Under the pieces are notes generated by a model that was not told where the DNA came from, made no database searches, and was given only the letters and a program-made list of their open reading frames with translations. A DNA stretch of 64,000 nt, from the NCBI GenBank assembly GCA_020636315.1, contig JACJYA010000003.1:434001-498000 (forward strand), in the 5' to 3' direction. Source of the DNA: Lewinellaceae bacterium (GTDB lineage: Bacteria > Bacteroidota > Bacteroidia > Chitinophagales > Saprospiraceae). Both the position numbers and the translations under genes were made by a program. Positions 37,440 through 46,986 of the stretch are shown here, in pieces. The first letter of the stretch is position 1. Each line of letters begins with the position of its first letter.

Positions 37440-40133
37440 TTATTCCTCCAGCAGTTTCTTCAGTTCATTGAGCTTCATCATGCAGTCGATCGGCGTCATG
37501 GAGTTGAGGTCCAGGTCGAGCAGGGCCTCTTTGATCTTTCCGGCAGTGGGGTCAACCGTTTCGAAGATGCTGAGTTGCAGGGATTCGGTAGAGATGTTCC
37601 TGGTCTGAGGTTTATCCGCCTTAATGTCTGCTGCAATGCCCTCCTCCCCGTTATCAATCGACTTCTGTTCCAGTTGGGTGAGGATGTGGGCTGCCCGCTC
37701 GACGATGCTGCGGGGCATTCCCGCCATCTTGGCCACGTGAATACCGAAGCTGTGCTCACTGCCGCCGGGCGCCAGTTTGCGCAGGAAGATCACCTTGTGC
37801 CCTACCTCCCGGGTGGCAATGTTGAAATTTTTGATCCGGGAAAACTTATTGGCCAGTTCGTTGAGTTCGTGGTAATGGGTGGCAAAAAGGGTCTTTGGCC
37901 GGGCATGCCCATTGCTGTGCAGGAATTCGGCTATAGACCAGGCTATGGATATACCGTCGTAAGTACTGGTGCCCCGGCCGATCTCATCCAGAAGGATGAG
38001 GCTGCGGTCGGAAACGTTGTTCATGATGCTGGCCGTCTCATTCATTTCGACCATGAAGGTGGATTCTCCGGAGGAAATATTATCAGAGGCGCCGACCCGG
38101 GTAAATACCTTATCGATCAGGCCCAGGCGCGCCCGCTCTGCCGGGACGAAGGAGCCCATCTGCGCCATGAGGCAAATGAGGGCCGTTTGCCGAAGCAAAG
38201 CGGACTTACCCGCCATATTCGGCCCGGTGATCATCAGTATCTGTTGCTCTTCGTTATCGAGGTAAACGTCATTGGGCACATATTCTTCATCCAGCCCCAT
38301 CTGCTGTTCGATCACGGGATGCCGGCCCTGGCCGATATCAACCACCAGGGATTCGTCGATCACCGGCCGGCAGTAATTGTTTTTCTTTGCCACTTTGGCA
38401 AACGAAAGCAGGCAATCGATCCGGGCGATGAGGTTGGCATTGTGCTGTATCGGCTGGATGTAGTCCGCCAGGCTGAGGACCAGTTGTTCGAACAGCCGTT
38501 CCTCCAGTTCGAGGATCTTCTCCTGAGCACCGAGTATCCTGGCCTCCAGTTTCTTCAACTCATCGGTGATGTAGCGTTCCGCATTGGTGAGGGTCTGCTT
38601 GCGGGCCCACTCGGGAGGCACCTGGTTTTTGTATTTATTGGTGACTTCCAGGTAATATCCGAAAACGTTGTTGAATCCGATCTTCAGGCTGTTGATTCCC
38701 GTCCGCACGGCTTCCGTTTTCTGTATTTCTTCCAGCAGCCCTTCGCTGTTCTGGACGATATTGCGCAGCTCATCCAGTTCCTCATTGAATCCGTCGGCGA
38801 TGACCCCTCCCTTGGCGAGGTTGACCGGAGGGTCTTCCACGACCTGCTTTGCGATCTCTTCTTTAAGCAATTTACAGGGGTTGAGCCCCTCTCCTATTTT
38901 CGCCAGGTGGGCATTGTCGCTGGTGAGCAGTAATTCCTTGATCGGGCTGATCAGCCCCAGGGCTTTTTTGAGCTGTACGACTTCCCGGGGGTTGATCTTG
39001 CCCAGAGGGACCTTGGAGATGAGGCGCTCCAGGTCTCCCATCTGCTGGATGTATTGTTCTATCTCGCCACTCAAGCCGGCGTTGTCGAGCAGGTATCCCA
39101 CCATATCCAGGCGGCTTTCGATCGCCGGAATAGACTTCAGGGGCAATACCACCCACTTTTTCAGCAGGCGCGCTCCCATGGAGGATACGGTCTGGTCCAG
39201 TATTTTGATCAGGGGCACCCCGCTGTCGTGGTTGCTGTAAACCAGCTCCAGGTTGCGAACGGTAAAGCGGTCGAGCCAAACATACCGGTCGGGCTGGATC
39301 CGGCTGATGGCATTGATGTGCTTCAGGTTCTTGTTCTCTGTAGTTGCCAGGTAGTGAAGAGTTGCCCCGGCGGCCACCTGGCCGAGTTCCATCTCTTCTA
39401 CCCCAAACCCTTTCAGGTTCTGGACCTCGAAATGTTCCAGCAGTTTTTCCCGGGTGTAATCCAAGGTGTAAACCCACTCGTCGAGCATAAAAGTATAATA
39501 CTTTTCGCCGAACAGCCTGTCCACCTCCTTGCGGCGGTCCTTGGAAAAAATGAGCTCGGAGGGATTGAAACTCTGGATCAGTTTTTCGGCGTAGGCCATG
39601 CTTCCCTCACAGACGAGGAATTCGCCGGTGGAGATATCCAGGAAGGAGAGCCCCACCTGGCCTTTACGGCCGAAAAAGATGGATGCGAGATAATTGTTGG
39701 ATTTATGGTCCAGGAGTTTATCATCTATGGCCACGCCGGGGGTAACCACTTCGGTCACCCCTCTTTTGACAATCTTTTTCTGAGGGCTGGGCTTTTCCAG
39801 CTGTTCGCAGATCGCCACCCGGTAGCCGGCCCGGACCAGGCGGGGCAGGTAGAGGTCCATGGAATGGTGGGGAAAGCCCGCCAGTTCGATATCGCTTCCG
39901 CCGTTATTGCGCCGGGTAAGGATAATGCCCAGCACCTGGGAAGCGGTAATGGCATCCTCACCAAATGTTTCGTAGAAGTCTCCCACCCGGAACAGCAGTA
40001 TTGCATCCGGATATTTGGCCTTCACTTTAAAGTACTGCCCCATCAGGGGCGTCACCTTACCTTTCTTGCTCTTCGTACCCTTTGCCAATGTGGTTTTAAG
40101 TTTTGATGATCCGGGAAATTGAGGTTTTGCCAT
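37440..40133 (-). CDS. mutS: DNA mismatch repair protein MutS
   Basis: Mismatch recognition ATPase, 897 residues. Domain I has LMGQYFKVKAKYPDAILLFR and GDFYETFGEDA with the mismatch-wedging Phe and Glu. The core and clamp domains follow, and the ABC-type ATPase has Walker A GPNMAGKSALLRQ near residue 635, signature DNISSGESTFMVEM, Walker B LILLDEIGRGTSTYDG and the His of FATHYHEL. The last 80 residues contain a short helix-turn-helix dimerisation end (SIDNGEEG ... LNELKKLLEE). Standard mutS; 165 bases downstream is dapB on the same strand. Confidence 0.97.
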   Translation of the reverse strand: MAKPQFPGSSKLKTTLAKGTKSKKGKVTPLMGQYFKVKAKYPDAILLFRVGDFYETFGEDAITASQVLGIILTRRNNGGSDIELAGFPHHSMDLYLPRLVRAGYRVAICEQLEKPSPQKKIVKRGVTEVVTPGVAIDDKLLDHKSNNYLASIFFGRKGQVGLSFLDISTGEFLVCEGSMAYAEKLIQSFNPSELIFSKDRRKEVDRLFGEKYYTFMLDEWVYTLDYTREKLLEHFEVQNLKGFGVEEMELGQVAAGATLHYLATTENKNLKHINAISRIQPDRYVWLDRFTVRNLELVYSNHDSGVPLIKILDQTVSSMGARLLKKWVVLPLKSIPAIESRLDMVGYLLDNAGLSGEIEQYIQQMGDLERLISKVPLGKINPREVVQLKKALGLISPIKELLLTSDNAHLAKIGEGLNPCKLLKEEIAKQVVEDPPVNLAKGGVIADGFNEELDELRNIVQNSEGLLEEIQKTEAVRTGINSLKIGFNNVFGYYLEVTNKYKNQVPPEWARKQTLTNAERYITDELKKLEARILGAQEKILELEERLFEQLVLSLADYIQPIQHNANLIARIDCLLSFAKVAKKNNYCRPVIDESLVVDIGQGRHPVIEQQMGLDEEYVPNDVYLDNEEQQILMITGPNMAGKSALLRQTALICLMAQMGSFVPAERARLGLIDKVFTRVGASDNISSGESTFMVEMNETASIMNNVSDRSLILLDEIGRGTSTYDGISIAWSIAEFLHSNGHARPKTLFATHYHELNELANKFSRIKNFNIATREVGHKVIFLRKLAPGGSEHSFGIHVAKMAGMPRSIVERAAHILTQLEQKSIDNGEEGIAADIKADKPQTRNISTESLQLSIFETVDPTAGKIKEALLDLDLNSMTPIDCMMKLNELKKLLEE

Positions 40134-40297
40134 TTGGTTCTGGCCTCACGCAAACAAAGATAAATGTATTGATGGGAATTCAAAAAACGGGCGCCCGTAT
40201 CCGTTGCCAAAAAGTTAAGCCGTAAAAAATCTGCTCTATTTTCCCCTTATTCTGATCAAGCTTTGGTAAAATTGTCATAGCAAAACAACAAAACGAA

Positions 40298-42088
40298 ATG
40301 AATCTAACGACTTTAGACTGGTCCATCATTGGCGCTTACTTCATTTTTGCCCTTCTGATCGGCATTGCCGTTTCGCGGTCTGCCGGTAAAGACCTTCAGG
40401 AATTCTTCCTTTCCGGCCGCAACATGCCCTGGTGGTTGCTGGGCGTTTCCATGGTGGCCACCACCTTTTCTGCGGATACCCCCAATCTGGTGACCGGCTT
40501 CGTCCGGGAAGACGGCGTTGCCAAGAACTGGAGCTGGTGGGCATTTCTGCTGACGGGCATGCTCACGGTGTTTGTTTACGCCAAGTTGTGGCGGCGGGCG
40601 AACATCCTGACGGACATCGAGTTCTACGAATTGCGTTACAGCGGCTTTGCCGCTGCTTTCCTGCGCGGTTTCCGGGCATTATACCTGGGCCTCATTTTCA
40701 ACGTCATGGTAATGGGGGCCGTTTCTCTGGCAGCCATCAAATTCGGAGAGATTATTCTGGGCATCCCCGGCTGGCAGACGCTGCTCATCGCCGGTTCGAT
40801 CACTCTCGCCTACAGTGCCTTTGGCGGCCTGAAAGCCGTCATTGTAACGGATTTTGTACTCTTTGTCCTGGCCATGATCGGATCGGTCTGGGCCTGCATT
40901 TACCTGCTCGGCTTGCCGGAAGTCGGCGGGCTGGGGCAATTGCTGGCCCACCCGGAAGTCCAGCAGAAGCTGAGCCTGGTGCCCGATTTCACCGATTCTT
41001 CTCAATACATTCCCCTCCTGCTCATCCCTTTGGCGGTACAATGGTGGGCCTCTTACTACCCTGGCGCAGAGCCCGGAGGCGGGGGATATATTGCCCAGCG
41101 CATGTTCTCCGCCAGGGATGAGAAGCAGGCCATTGGGGCGACGCTGCTGTTCAACGTAGCTCATTATGCGCTGCGCCCCTGGCCCTGGATACTGATTGGG
41201 CTGGCGTCTATCGTCGTTTTTCCGACTCTGGCGGACCTTCATGCGGCCTTCCCTAATTTGTCGGAAAGCAAGCTGGGGCACGATGTGGCCTACCCGGCCA
41301 TGCTCACCAAATTGCCTTCCGGCCTGCTGGGGCTGGTGGCCGCCTCGCTGATCGCCGCCTTCATGTCCACCATGTCCACCCAGATCAACCTGGGAGCCTC
41401 CTATCTGGTCAACGACTTCTACCAGCGGTTTCTCAAGCCTGACGCCACGCAGAAGGAGTTGGTGGCCGCCGGGCGTTTTTTCACCGTTTTGTCTATGGTG
41501 CTGGGCATTGGGCTGGGCCTGCTGCTCAAAGACGCCTCCCAGGCGTTCAACCTGCTGCTGCTGCTGGGCGCCGGCACCGGCCTGATCTACATTCTCAGGT
41601 GGTTCTGGTGGAGGATCAACGCCGTCACCGAGATCATCGCTATGGTGGCCTCGCTGATCATTGCCAGTTATTTTACCTTCCTGCACGATAAAACCGGCTT
41701 TCTGCCGATGGCCGACTGGGAAAAGATCATCCTCGGAGCGGCCCTGACCACCGCCATCTGGGTCATTTCCGTATTTTTCACCCCGCACACCAAGCAGGAG
41801 ACGCTGGTGGCGTTCTACCGAAGGATCCGCCCGGCCGCTTTTGGCTGGAAGCCGGTGATCCAAAAAGCCCATGAGGAAGGCATCGAACTGGAAGCCGAAC
41901 CCGGACAGCTGCCCCTGGAGATCGCCTGTATGATCATTGGATGCCTGACGGTCTATGGGACTCTTTTCGCCATGGGGTACTGGCTGTATGGCCAGGCCGG
42001 CCCGGCTACCATCTGGACCCTCATCGCCCTGGGCGGAGCTTATTTCCTTTTCCGGGTGTGGGGCAGGTTGAAAACCCTGAAAGATTGA
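40298..42088 (+). CDS. Sodium:solute symporter family transporter
   Basis: Inner-membrane transporter of the SSS (SLC5-type) family with about 13-14 membrane segments in 596 residues. Family marks are the opening LDWSIIGAYFIFALLIGI, DLQEFFLSGRNMPWWLLGVS, and the segment STMSTQINLGASYLVNDFYQRF with the conserved pattern of the sixth-to-eighth helices. It uses sodium to drive uptake of an organic solute; which one cannot be read from the sequence. The next gene is a ferredoxin 111 bases away. Confidence 0.92.
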   Translation: MNLTTLDWSIIGAYFIFALLIGIAVSRSAGKDLQEFFLSGRNMPWWLLGVSMVATTFSADTPNLVTGFVREDGVAKNWSWWAFLLTGMLTVFVYAKLWRRANILTDIEFYELRYSGFAAAFLRGFRALYLGLIFNVMVMGAVSLAAIKFGEIILGIPGWQTLLIAGSITLAYSAFGGLKAVIVTDFVLFVLAMIGSVWACIYLLGLPEVGGLGQLLAHPEVQQKLSLVPDFTDSSQYIPLLLIPLAVQWWASYYPGAEPGGGGYIAQRMFSARDEKQAIGATLLFNVAHYALRPWPWILIGLASIVVFPTLADLHAAFPNLSESKLGHDVAYPAMLTKLPSGLLGLVAASLIAAFMSTMSTQINLGASYLVNDFYQRFLKPDATQKELVAAGRFFTVLSMVLGIGLGLLLKDASQAFNLLLLLGAGTGLIYILRWFWWRINAVTEIIAMVASLIIASYFTFLHDKTGFLPMADWEKIILGAALTTAIWVISVFFTPHTKQETLVAFYRRIRPAAFGWKPVIQKAHEEGIELEAEPGQLPLEIACMIIGCLTVYGTLFAMGYWLYGQAGPATIWTLIALGGAYFLFRVWGRLKTLKD

Positions 42089-42199
42089 GCCGGCATTAGG
42101 CGTATTTGTTTTGGATATTATGCCACAAGGTTTATTTTTGCCGGAACGGGAAGAACCAAGGCTTCCCCAACCTGTTAACATGAAAAAAAGGATTGCACT

Positions 42200-42547
42200 A
42201 TGGCTATAATGATCACTGACGAATGCATCAACTGTGGAGCCTGTGAGCCCGAATGCCCCAACAACGCCATTTATGAAGGCGGCGTGGAATGGGCCATTTC
42301 TGACGGTACGGAAGTCTCCGGTACTTATGTGCTTGGAGATGGGTCGGAGACCGATGTCGATGCCCAGCACTCGCCGATCTCGGAAGACTTATACTATATC
42401 GTCCCGGATAAATGTACTGAGTGCGTAGGCTTTCATGAGGAGCCTCAGTGTGCTGCCGTTTGTCCGGTAGATTGTTGTGTTCCCGACCCCGAACGGGAAG
42501 AATCGGAAGAACAGCTGCTGCAACGCAAGGAACGGCTCCACGTTTGA
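42200..42547 (+). CDS. 2[4Fe-4S] ferredoxin
   Basis: Small electron carrier of 115 residues. The first cluster motif is CINCGACEPECP at residues 11-22, the second CTECVGFHEEPQCAAVCP at about 75-92, with the extended spacing of Allochromatium-type ferredoxins; a further acidic C-terminal tail ends the protein. The insertion between the two motifs (about 50 residues, with a repeated acidic pattern) is longer than usual but present in related Bacteroidota proteins. Partner oxidoreductase is not nearby. Confidence 0.92.
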   Translation: MAIMITDECINCGACEPECPNNAIYEGGVEWAISDGTEVSGTYVLGDGSETDVDAQHSPISEDLYYIVPDKCTECVGFHEEPQCAAVCPVDCCVPDPEREESEEQLLQRKERLHV

Positions 42548-42578
42548 CCAGGCTGACTATTGTTCACAACTATAATGT

Positions 42579-42620
42579 AAAAGCTCACCGCGTCATTTAC
42601 TCCGGTGAGCTTTTTTAATA
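42579..42620 (+). terminator. Rho-independent terminator after ferredoxin gene
   Basis: A 12-bp stem (42579-42590 with 42603-42614, arms AAAAGCTCACCG/CGGTGAGCTTTT) followed by further Ts to 42616. The arms also start with As, so it may function in both directions. Confidence 0.85.
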
Positions 42621-42629
42621 CCCAACATC

Positions 42630-43397
42630 ATGTCCATTTTTGACCGATTTCAACTCAACGGTAAAGTGGCCGTTATTACCGGGGCCAGCAAGGGAATCGG
42701 GGAAGGGATTGCCCATGCCCTGGCCGAAGCAGGCGCAAGCGTCGTCGTTTCCAGCCGCAAACAAGAGGCGGTGGATGAAGTCGCCAACGCTTTATCCGAA
42801 AAGGGTTTTGACGCCCTGGCCGTAGCGGCCAATGCCGGAAATGCCGATGAACTACAAAAACTGGTGGAAGCCGCCCGTAAAGCCTACGGCGGCATAGACA
42901 TCCTCGTCAATAACGCCGCAGCCAATCCTGTCTTCGGGCCAGTGGAGAACACCGAAGCCTGGGCTTATGACAAGATCATGGACGTCAACCTGAAAGGCCC
43001 GTTCGAACTGTCAAAACTCGCCCTGCCGGATATGCAGAAAAGGGGCGGAGGCTCCATTGTCAACATCAGCAGTATCGGCGGGCTTTCCCCGGAACAGCAA
43101 CTGGGCCTGTACAGCGTCAGCAAAGCCGCTCTGATCTCTCTGACCAAGGTGCTGGCCAAGGAATGGGGGCGCTATGGCGTTCGGGCCAATGCCATCTGCC
43201 CGGGCCTGATCAAGACAAAATTCAGCGAAGCCCTGTGGTCCAATGAAAAGATCATGAAATACATGATCAGCCAGCTGCCCATTCCCCGGGTGGGGTCGGT
43301 GGAAGAGGTGGCCGGGCTGGCGCTCTTCCTGGCCTCCGAAGCCGGTTCGTATTGCACCGGAGCAGTGTTCACTGCCGATGGCGGGTTTACGGTATAA
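42630..43397 (+). CDS. SDR-family oxidoreductase (DHRS4-like)
   Basis: Short-chain dehydrogenase/reductase of 255 residues. Cofactor motif TGASKGIGEGIA near residues 17-28 with SSRKQEAV after strand 2 (Arg/Lys favour NADPH), NNAAANP in place of NNAG near 90, catalytic Ser in NISSIGG and Tyr-Lys in YSVSK near 153-157. The closest well-known pattern is the DHRS4/peroxisomal carbonyl reductase-like group. The physiological substrate is unknown. It stands just after the ferredoxin terminator. Confidence 0.88.
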   Translation: MSIFDRFQLNGKVAVITGASKGIGEGIAHALAEAGASVVVSSRKQEAVDEVANALSEKGFDALAVAANAGNADELQKLVEAARKAYGGIDILVNNAAANPVFGPVENTEAWAYDKIMDVNLKGPFELSKLALPDMQKRGGGSIVNISSIGGLSPEQQLGLYSVSKAALISLTKVLAKEWGRYGVRANAICPGLIKTKFSEALWSNEKIMKYMISQLPIPRVGSVEEVAGLALFLASEAGSYCTGAVFTADGGFTV

Positions 43398-43399
43398 TA

Positions 43400-43456
43400 G
43401 GGATTGAAGGATTGATTTGGGGGTACTCTCAGTCAATCCCTCAATCCTTCATTCCC
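43400..43456. terminator. Inverted repeat between convergent SDR and nrdJ genes
   Basis: Arms of 16 bases (43400-43415 with 43441-43456) pair with one mismatch, between the convergent ends of the SDR and nrdJ genes. Position suggests bidirectional termination; there is no long U-tract. Confidence 0.5.
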
Positions 43457-43470
43457 TCATTCCTTTCCCC

Positions 43471-46047
43471 TTACCCACACTCCGAATACCCGCAGCTCTT
43501 ACAGATCAGGCACCCTTCCTTATAAAGGAGCCCTTCCGGGTCTCCGCAACTGGGGCAGTTGCTGTCGGCGGCCTGCGTGCCGTCGGGGACGAACTGCTTG
43601 AGGGCTCGGCAGACACCGTTCTTCCAGGTGTTGATGTAATCTTCCGGTACGTTGAGCCCTTCCACCATATCGACCACGTAGGCGATGGGCATACCGTGGC
43701 GAAGGACGCCGGAGATGAGCTTGGCATAGTTCCAGTACTCCTTATTAAAGGAACGGGAAAGCCCCTCGATGGTAATGCGGTACCCCTCCCGGTCGAGAAA
43801 CTGGAGGTCATAACGGTTGTGGCCGTCCTCGTCTTTGGCCTTGATGACCCAGCCGGAGGTAACGTAATCGGGGAACTTGAACATATCCTCGGCCCGGCCG
43901 GTGAATATCTCATAGGGGCGCCCGTCGTACAGGCCGATGACGGCGATCCAGTCTTCGGAATTATTCTTGAACCGCACCACGGCTGCCTCCAGCACCTCCG
44001 GCCGCTTGGGCGGCATGGTTTCCTGGAACTGGGCTTCCTTCCGGCCCTTTTTCCCGGAATCGGAGACCAGTACGCCGGAGCGGGAGCCATCCCGGTAGAT
44101 CGTACAGCCTTTGCAGCCCGCTTCCCAGGCCGTCTGATAGATCTTCTTGACCATTTCCTCCGAGGTGTCTTCCGGTACGTTCACCGTAACGCTGATGGAA
44201 TGGTCCACCCATTTCTGAATGGCGCCCTGCATTTTCACCTTCTGCACCCAGTCCACATCATTGGCGGTGGCCCGGTGGAAGGGAGAGGCTTCGATGAGCG
44301 GCTGCAACTCTTCGGAAGACATGCGGGTCACCTTCTCCACATCGTGGCCGGTAGCTTCCAGCCAGGTGATGAATTTATGGTGGAAGACGTTGTATTCCTC
44401 CCAGTGGTCGCCCACCTCATCGATAAAGGTCACCTTGGCGTCCTTATCGCTGGGGTTGACCTTGCGGCGGCGCTTGTAGCTGATCAGGAAGGCCGGCTCA
44501 ATGCCGGAGGTGGTTTGCGTCATCAGGCTGGTGGTGCCGGTGGGAGCGATCGTCAGCAGGGCGATGTTCCGGCGGCCCTTGGCCAGCATTTCCTCGTACA
44601 GGGCGGGGTCGGCCTCCCGGAGGCGGTTGATGAAGGGGTTTTCCTTCTCGCGTTCCGGGTCATAAATGGGGAATGAACCCCGCTCTTCGGCCATAACAGC
44701 AGAAGAACGATAAGCGTTGATGGCCAGGGCCTGATGCACCTTTACTGAAAAGTCGATGGCTTCGTTGGTGCCGTAGCGCAGCCCGAGCGCCGCCAGCATA
44801 TCCCCTTCGGCGGTAATGCCCACTCCCGTCCGGCGGCCGTTGACACAGGCCTTGTGGATCTTCTCCCACAGGCGGCGCTCGGTGGCCTTGATCTCGTCCG
44901 GTTCCGGGTCCTTTACTATTTTGTCCAGGATGCGTTCTACCTTTTCGACCTCCAGGTCGATGATGTCATCCATGATGCGCTGGGCCAGCTGCACGTGTTT
45001 GGCAAATTTTTCAAAATTGAACCGCGCCTTTGGAGTGAAGGGGGCCTCGACGTAACCGTACAGGTTGATGGCCAGCAGGCGGCAGCTGTCGTAGGGGCAG
45101 AGGGGGATCTCTCCGCAAGGATTGGTAGAAATAGTCTTATACCCCAAATCCGCATAACAATCCGGCACCGATTCCCGGATAATGGTGTCCCAGAACAGCA
45201 CCCCCGGCTCGGCCGACTTCCAGGCGTTGTGAATGATCTTTGCCCACAACCTGGCGGCATCGGCCTCTTTCTTGAATTTGGGTTCTTTGGCATCAATAGG
45301 GAATTGCTGTATGTAAGTTTTACCGGCCATGGCCGCTTTCATGAACTCATCGTCGATGCGGACCGATACGTTGGCGCCGGTCACCTTGCCTTTCTCCAGT
45401 TTGGCGTCGATGAACCCCTCGGCATCCGGGTGCTTGATGGAGACCGTCAGCATCAGGGCGCCGCGGCGGCCGTCCTGGGCCACTTCGCGGGTGGAGTTCG
45501 AGTAGCGCTCCATAAAGGGAACTATGCCCGTAGAAGTGAGCGCGCTGTTCATCACCGGGGTTCCCTTCGGCCGGAGGTGAGACAGGTCCTGCCCTACTCC
45601 ACCCCGGCGTTTCATCAGCTGAACCTGTTCCTCATCCGCTTTGGCGATCCCGCCGTAGGAGTCGGCCCCACTGCCGATCACGAAGCAATTGGACAGAGAA
45701 GAGACCTGAAAATCATTGCCAATGCCCGCCATGGGGCTTCCCTGGGGAACGATATATTGAAAGGCTTTGAGCACCTGATAAATCTCCTCTTCGCTCACCG
45801 GGTTGGGGTATTTTTTCTCGATCCGGGCAATTTCCCGGGCGATGCGGTGGTGCATATCGTCGGGCGTCAGCTCATATATATTACCGAACGAGTCTTTGAG
45901 CGCATATTTATTGACCCACACGTTAGCCGCCAGTTCATCGCCTCCGAAGTATTTTACGGAGGCTTTCAAAGCTTCCTCATGGCTATAGGTTTTGGTGGGG
46001 GTTTTGCTTTTTTTCTGCTTTACCGAAGGTGTTTCCATATTGATCAC
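43471..46047 (-). CDS. nrdJ: Adenosylcobalamin-dependent ribonucleotide reductase (class II)
   Basis: Class II ribonucleoside-diphosphate reductase of 858 residues, which makes deoxyribonucleotides using a cobalamin radical, without oxygen requirement. Seen: SSLSNCFVIGSGADS with the first redox Cys, RGGVGQDLSHLRPKG, the radical-site segment STNPCGEIPLCPYDSC, LLTIAPTGTTSLMTQTTSGI, and a C-terminal zinc-ribbon-like tail CPSCGDPEGLLYKEGCLICK followed by SCGYSEC, which would hold the reducing cysteines. Alternative starts at 46047 and 46038 both fit. No cobalamin riboswitch is visible upstream. Confidence 0.95.
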   Translation of the reverse strand: MINMETPSVKQKKSKTPTKTYSHEEALKASVKYFGGDELAANVWVNKYALKDSFGNIYELTPDDMHHRIAREIARIEKKYPNPVSEEEIYQVLKAFQYIVPQGSPMAGIGNDFQVSSLSNCFVIGSGADSYGGIAKADEEQVQLMKRRGGVGQDLSHLRPKGTPVMNSALTSTGIVPFMERYSNSTREVAQDGRRGALMLTVSIKHPDAEGFIDAKLEKGKVTGANVSVRIDDEFMKAAMAGKTYIQQFPIDAKEPKFKKEADAARLWAKIIHNAWKSAEPGVLFWDTIIRESVPDCYADLGYKTISTNPCGEIPLCPYDSCRLLAINLYGYVEAPFTPKARFNFEKFAKHVQLAQRIMDDIIDLEVEKVERILDKIVKDPEPDEIKATERRLWEKIHKACVNGRRTGVGITAEGDMLAALGLRYGTNEAIDFSVKVHQALAINAYRSSAVMAEERGSFPIYDPEREKENPFINRLREADPALYEEMLAKGRRNIALLTIAPTGTTSLMTQTTSGIEPAFLISYKRRRKVNPSDKDAKVTFIDEVGDHWEEYNVFHHKFITWLEATGHDVEKVTRMSSEELQPLIEASPFHRATANDVDWVQKVKMQGAIQKWVDHSISVTVNVPEDTSEEMVKKIYQTAWEAGCKGCTIYRDGSRSGVLVSDSGKKGRKEAQFQETMPPKRPEVLEAAVVRFKNNSEDWIAVIGLYDGRPYEIFTGRAEDMFKFPDYVTSGWVIKAKDEDGHNRYDLQFLDREGYRITIEGLSRSFNKEYWNYAKLISGVLRHGMPIAYVVDMVEGLNVPEDYINTWKNGVCRALKQFVPDGTQAADSNCPSCGDPEGLLYKEGCLICKSCGYSECG

Positions 46048-46306
46048 TTTATTTATTGTGGCTTATAATCATGTTACTATCAAAGACGCCGGTTGCCCGT
46101 CCTGAAAGGACAACATGGCTGAATATGCCCGGCGGAGGCATTGATCGGCTCATCAAAAAATAGGTGGAAGGCGCTACCTAATTGGGAGATCGTTTTCTTG
46201 TTCCAATGTTTGCCTGAACCGTTGTCTGTTTACAACGCTCTAAAGTAAGGGCCTCCGGCGATTTTTCCCGGGCCTGCCTCCGAATACTTTTCAACAGAAT
46301 GTTGAT

Positions 46307-46336
46307 AACTGGCCTTTCGCAGGAGAAAGGCCAGTT
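46307..46336 (-). terminator. Hairpin after DUF2905 gene
   Basis: A perfect 12-bp stem (46307-46318 with 46325-46336) starting 11 bases after the DUF2905 stop on the minus strand. No U-tract follows, so it is called from position and strength. Confidence 0.5.
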
Positions 46337-46346
46337 CCTTATAAAG

Positions 46347-46577
46347 TTACAAAAACCGGCGGATCAGGTTGATGACAATGGTCAGCAAAAGGCTCAGCAG
46401 GATCATCGTGGTGAGGGGAAAATAAAAGCGGAAGTTGTCGCGCTCGATCCGGATATCGCCGGGCAGGCGGCCGAGCCAGGAAAGTTTATCGCCCAGGAAG
46501 AAAACAACAAGCCCCGCCACAAGCAGGATCAGCCCGCCCATTATCAGCAGTTTGCCCAGAGAGGAGTTGAAGTCCAT
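46347..46577 (-). CDS. DUF2905 small membrane protein
   Basis: Small protein of 76 residues with two membrane helices (about 8-30 and 52-74) and the conserved loop LSWLGRLPGDIRIERDNFRF between them, which identifies the DUF2905 family. Function is unknown. It is single and separated from nrdJ by a 299-base gap with nothing else recognisable. Confidence 0.92.
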   Translation of the reverse strand: MDFNSSLGKLLIMGGLILLVAGLVVFFLGDKLSWLGRLPGDIRIERDNFRFYFPLTTMILLSLLLTIVINLIRRFL

Positions 46578-46730
46578 GATCTCTTTTTCTTTTGGAACTC
46601 CCTCCGACCCGGAATGGTTTATGAACTGGCGGTAGAAAAAAGTGCTTTAGGGGTGCAAAAAAATGATGTTTTTCTTATCTTTGCACTCGCTTGTAAAAGG
46701 GCGGGCGGATTCCCGCTTTGGCAAGCGGGA

Positions 46731-46748
46731 TTTAGAGCGCATGTTTGA
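46731..46748 (+). repeat. Partial copy of tRNA-Val, internal segment
   Basis: The 18 bases TTTAGAGCGCATGTTTGA here are identical to 46780-46797 inside the intact tRNA-Val (D-loop to anticodon). The copy is followed by unrelated sequence, so it is a fragment left by recombination or duplication. Confidence 0.75.
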
Positions 46749-46760
46749 TCCCGTCTTTTT

Positions 46761-46835
46761 GGGTGGTTAGCTCAGTTGGTTTAGAGCGCATGTTTGACAG
46801 ACATGAGGTCGGCGGTTCGAATCCGCCACTACCCA
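46761..46835 (+). tRNA. tRNA-Val (anticodon GAC)
   Basis: Complete cloverleaf: acceptor GGGTGGT/ACTACCC, D stem GCTC/GAGC, anticodon stem CATGT/ACATG with loop TTGACAG (anticodon GAC), T arm GGCGG-TTCGAAT-CCGCC and discriminator A. CCA is not encoded. An antisense frame over it gives a spurious protein and was not called. Confidence 0.97.
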
Positions 46836-46861
46836 CAAGAATATAAAAAGACGGGAAGGTA

Positions 46862-46914
46862 GGCGGTTCGAGCACGCAGTACACGACTGCAAAGGAGTAA
46901 TCCGCCATCGCCCA
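46862..46914 (+). repeat. Degenerate tRNA-Val 3' end with 27-base insertion
   Basis: The T-arm and 3' acceptor of tRNA-Val recur here (GGCGGTTCGA at 46862-46871 and AATCCGCCATCGCCCA at 46899-46914) but are separated by a 27-base insertion in the T loop. It cannot make a functional tRNA. Confidence 0.6.
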
Positions 46915-46986
46915 CTGCGCCCGCCGAAGCCTCCTGCGAAGGCGGGCAGCGCCCGCCCAATCAGAAGGGCAGTAATGAAACAGTAA

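Noticed and set aside
43417..46068. Two long plus-strand frames opposite nrdJ
   Set aside because: Antisense shadows of a confidently identified gene.
46048..46346. Cobalamin riboswitch upstream of nrdJ
   Set aside because: No B12-box-like sequence or matching stem arrangement could be seen; regulation of nrdJ by B12 is not supported from sequence.
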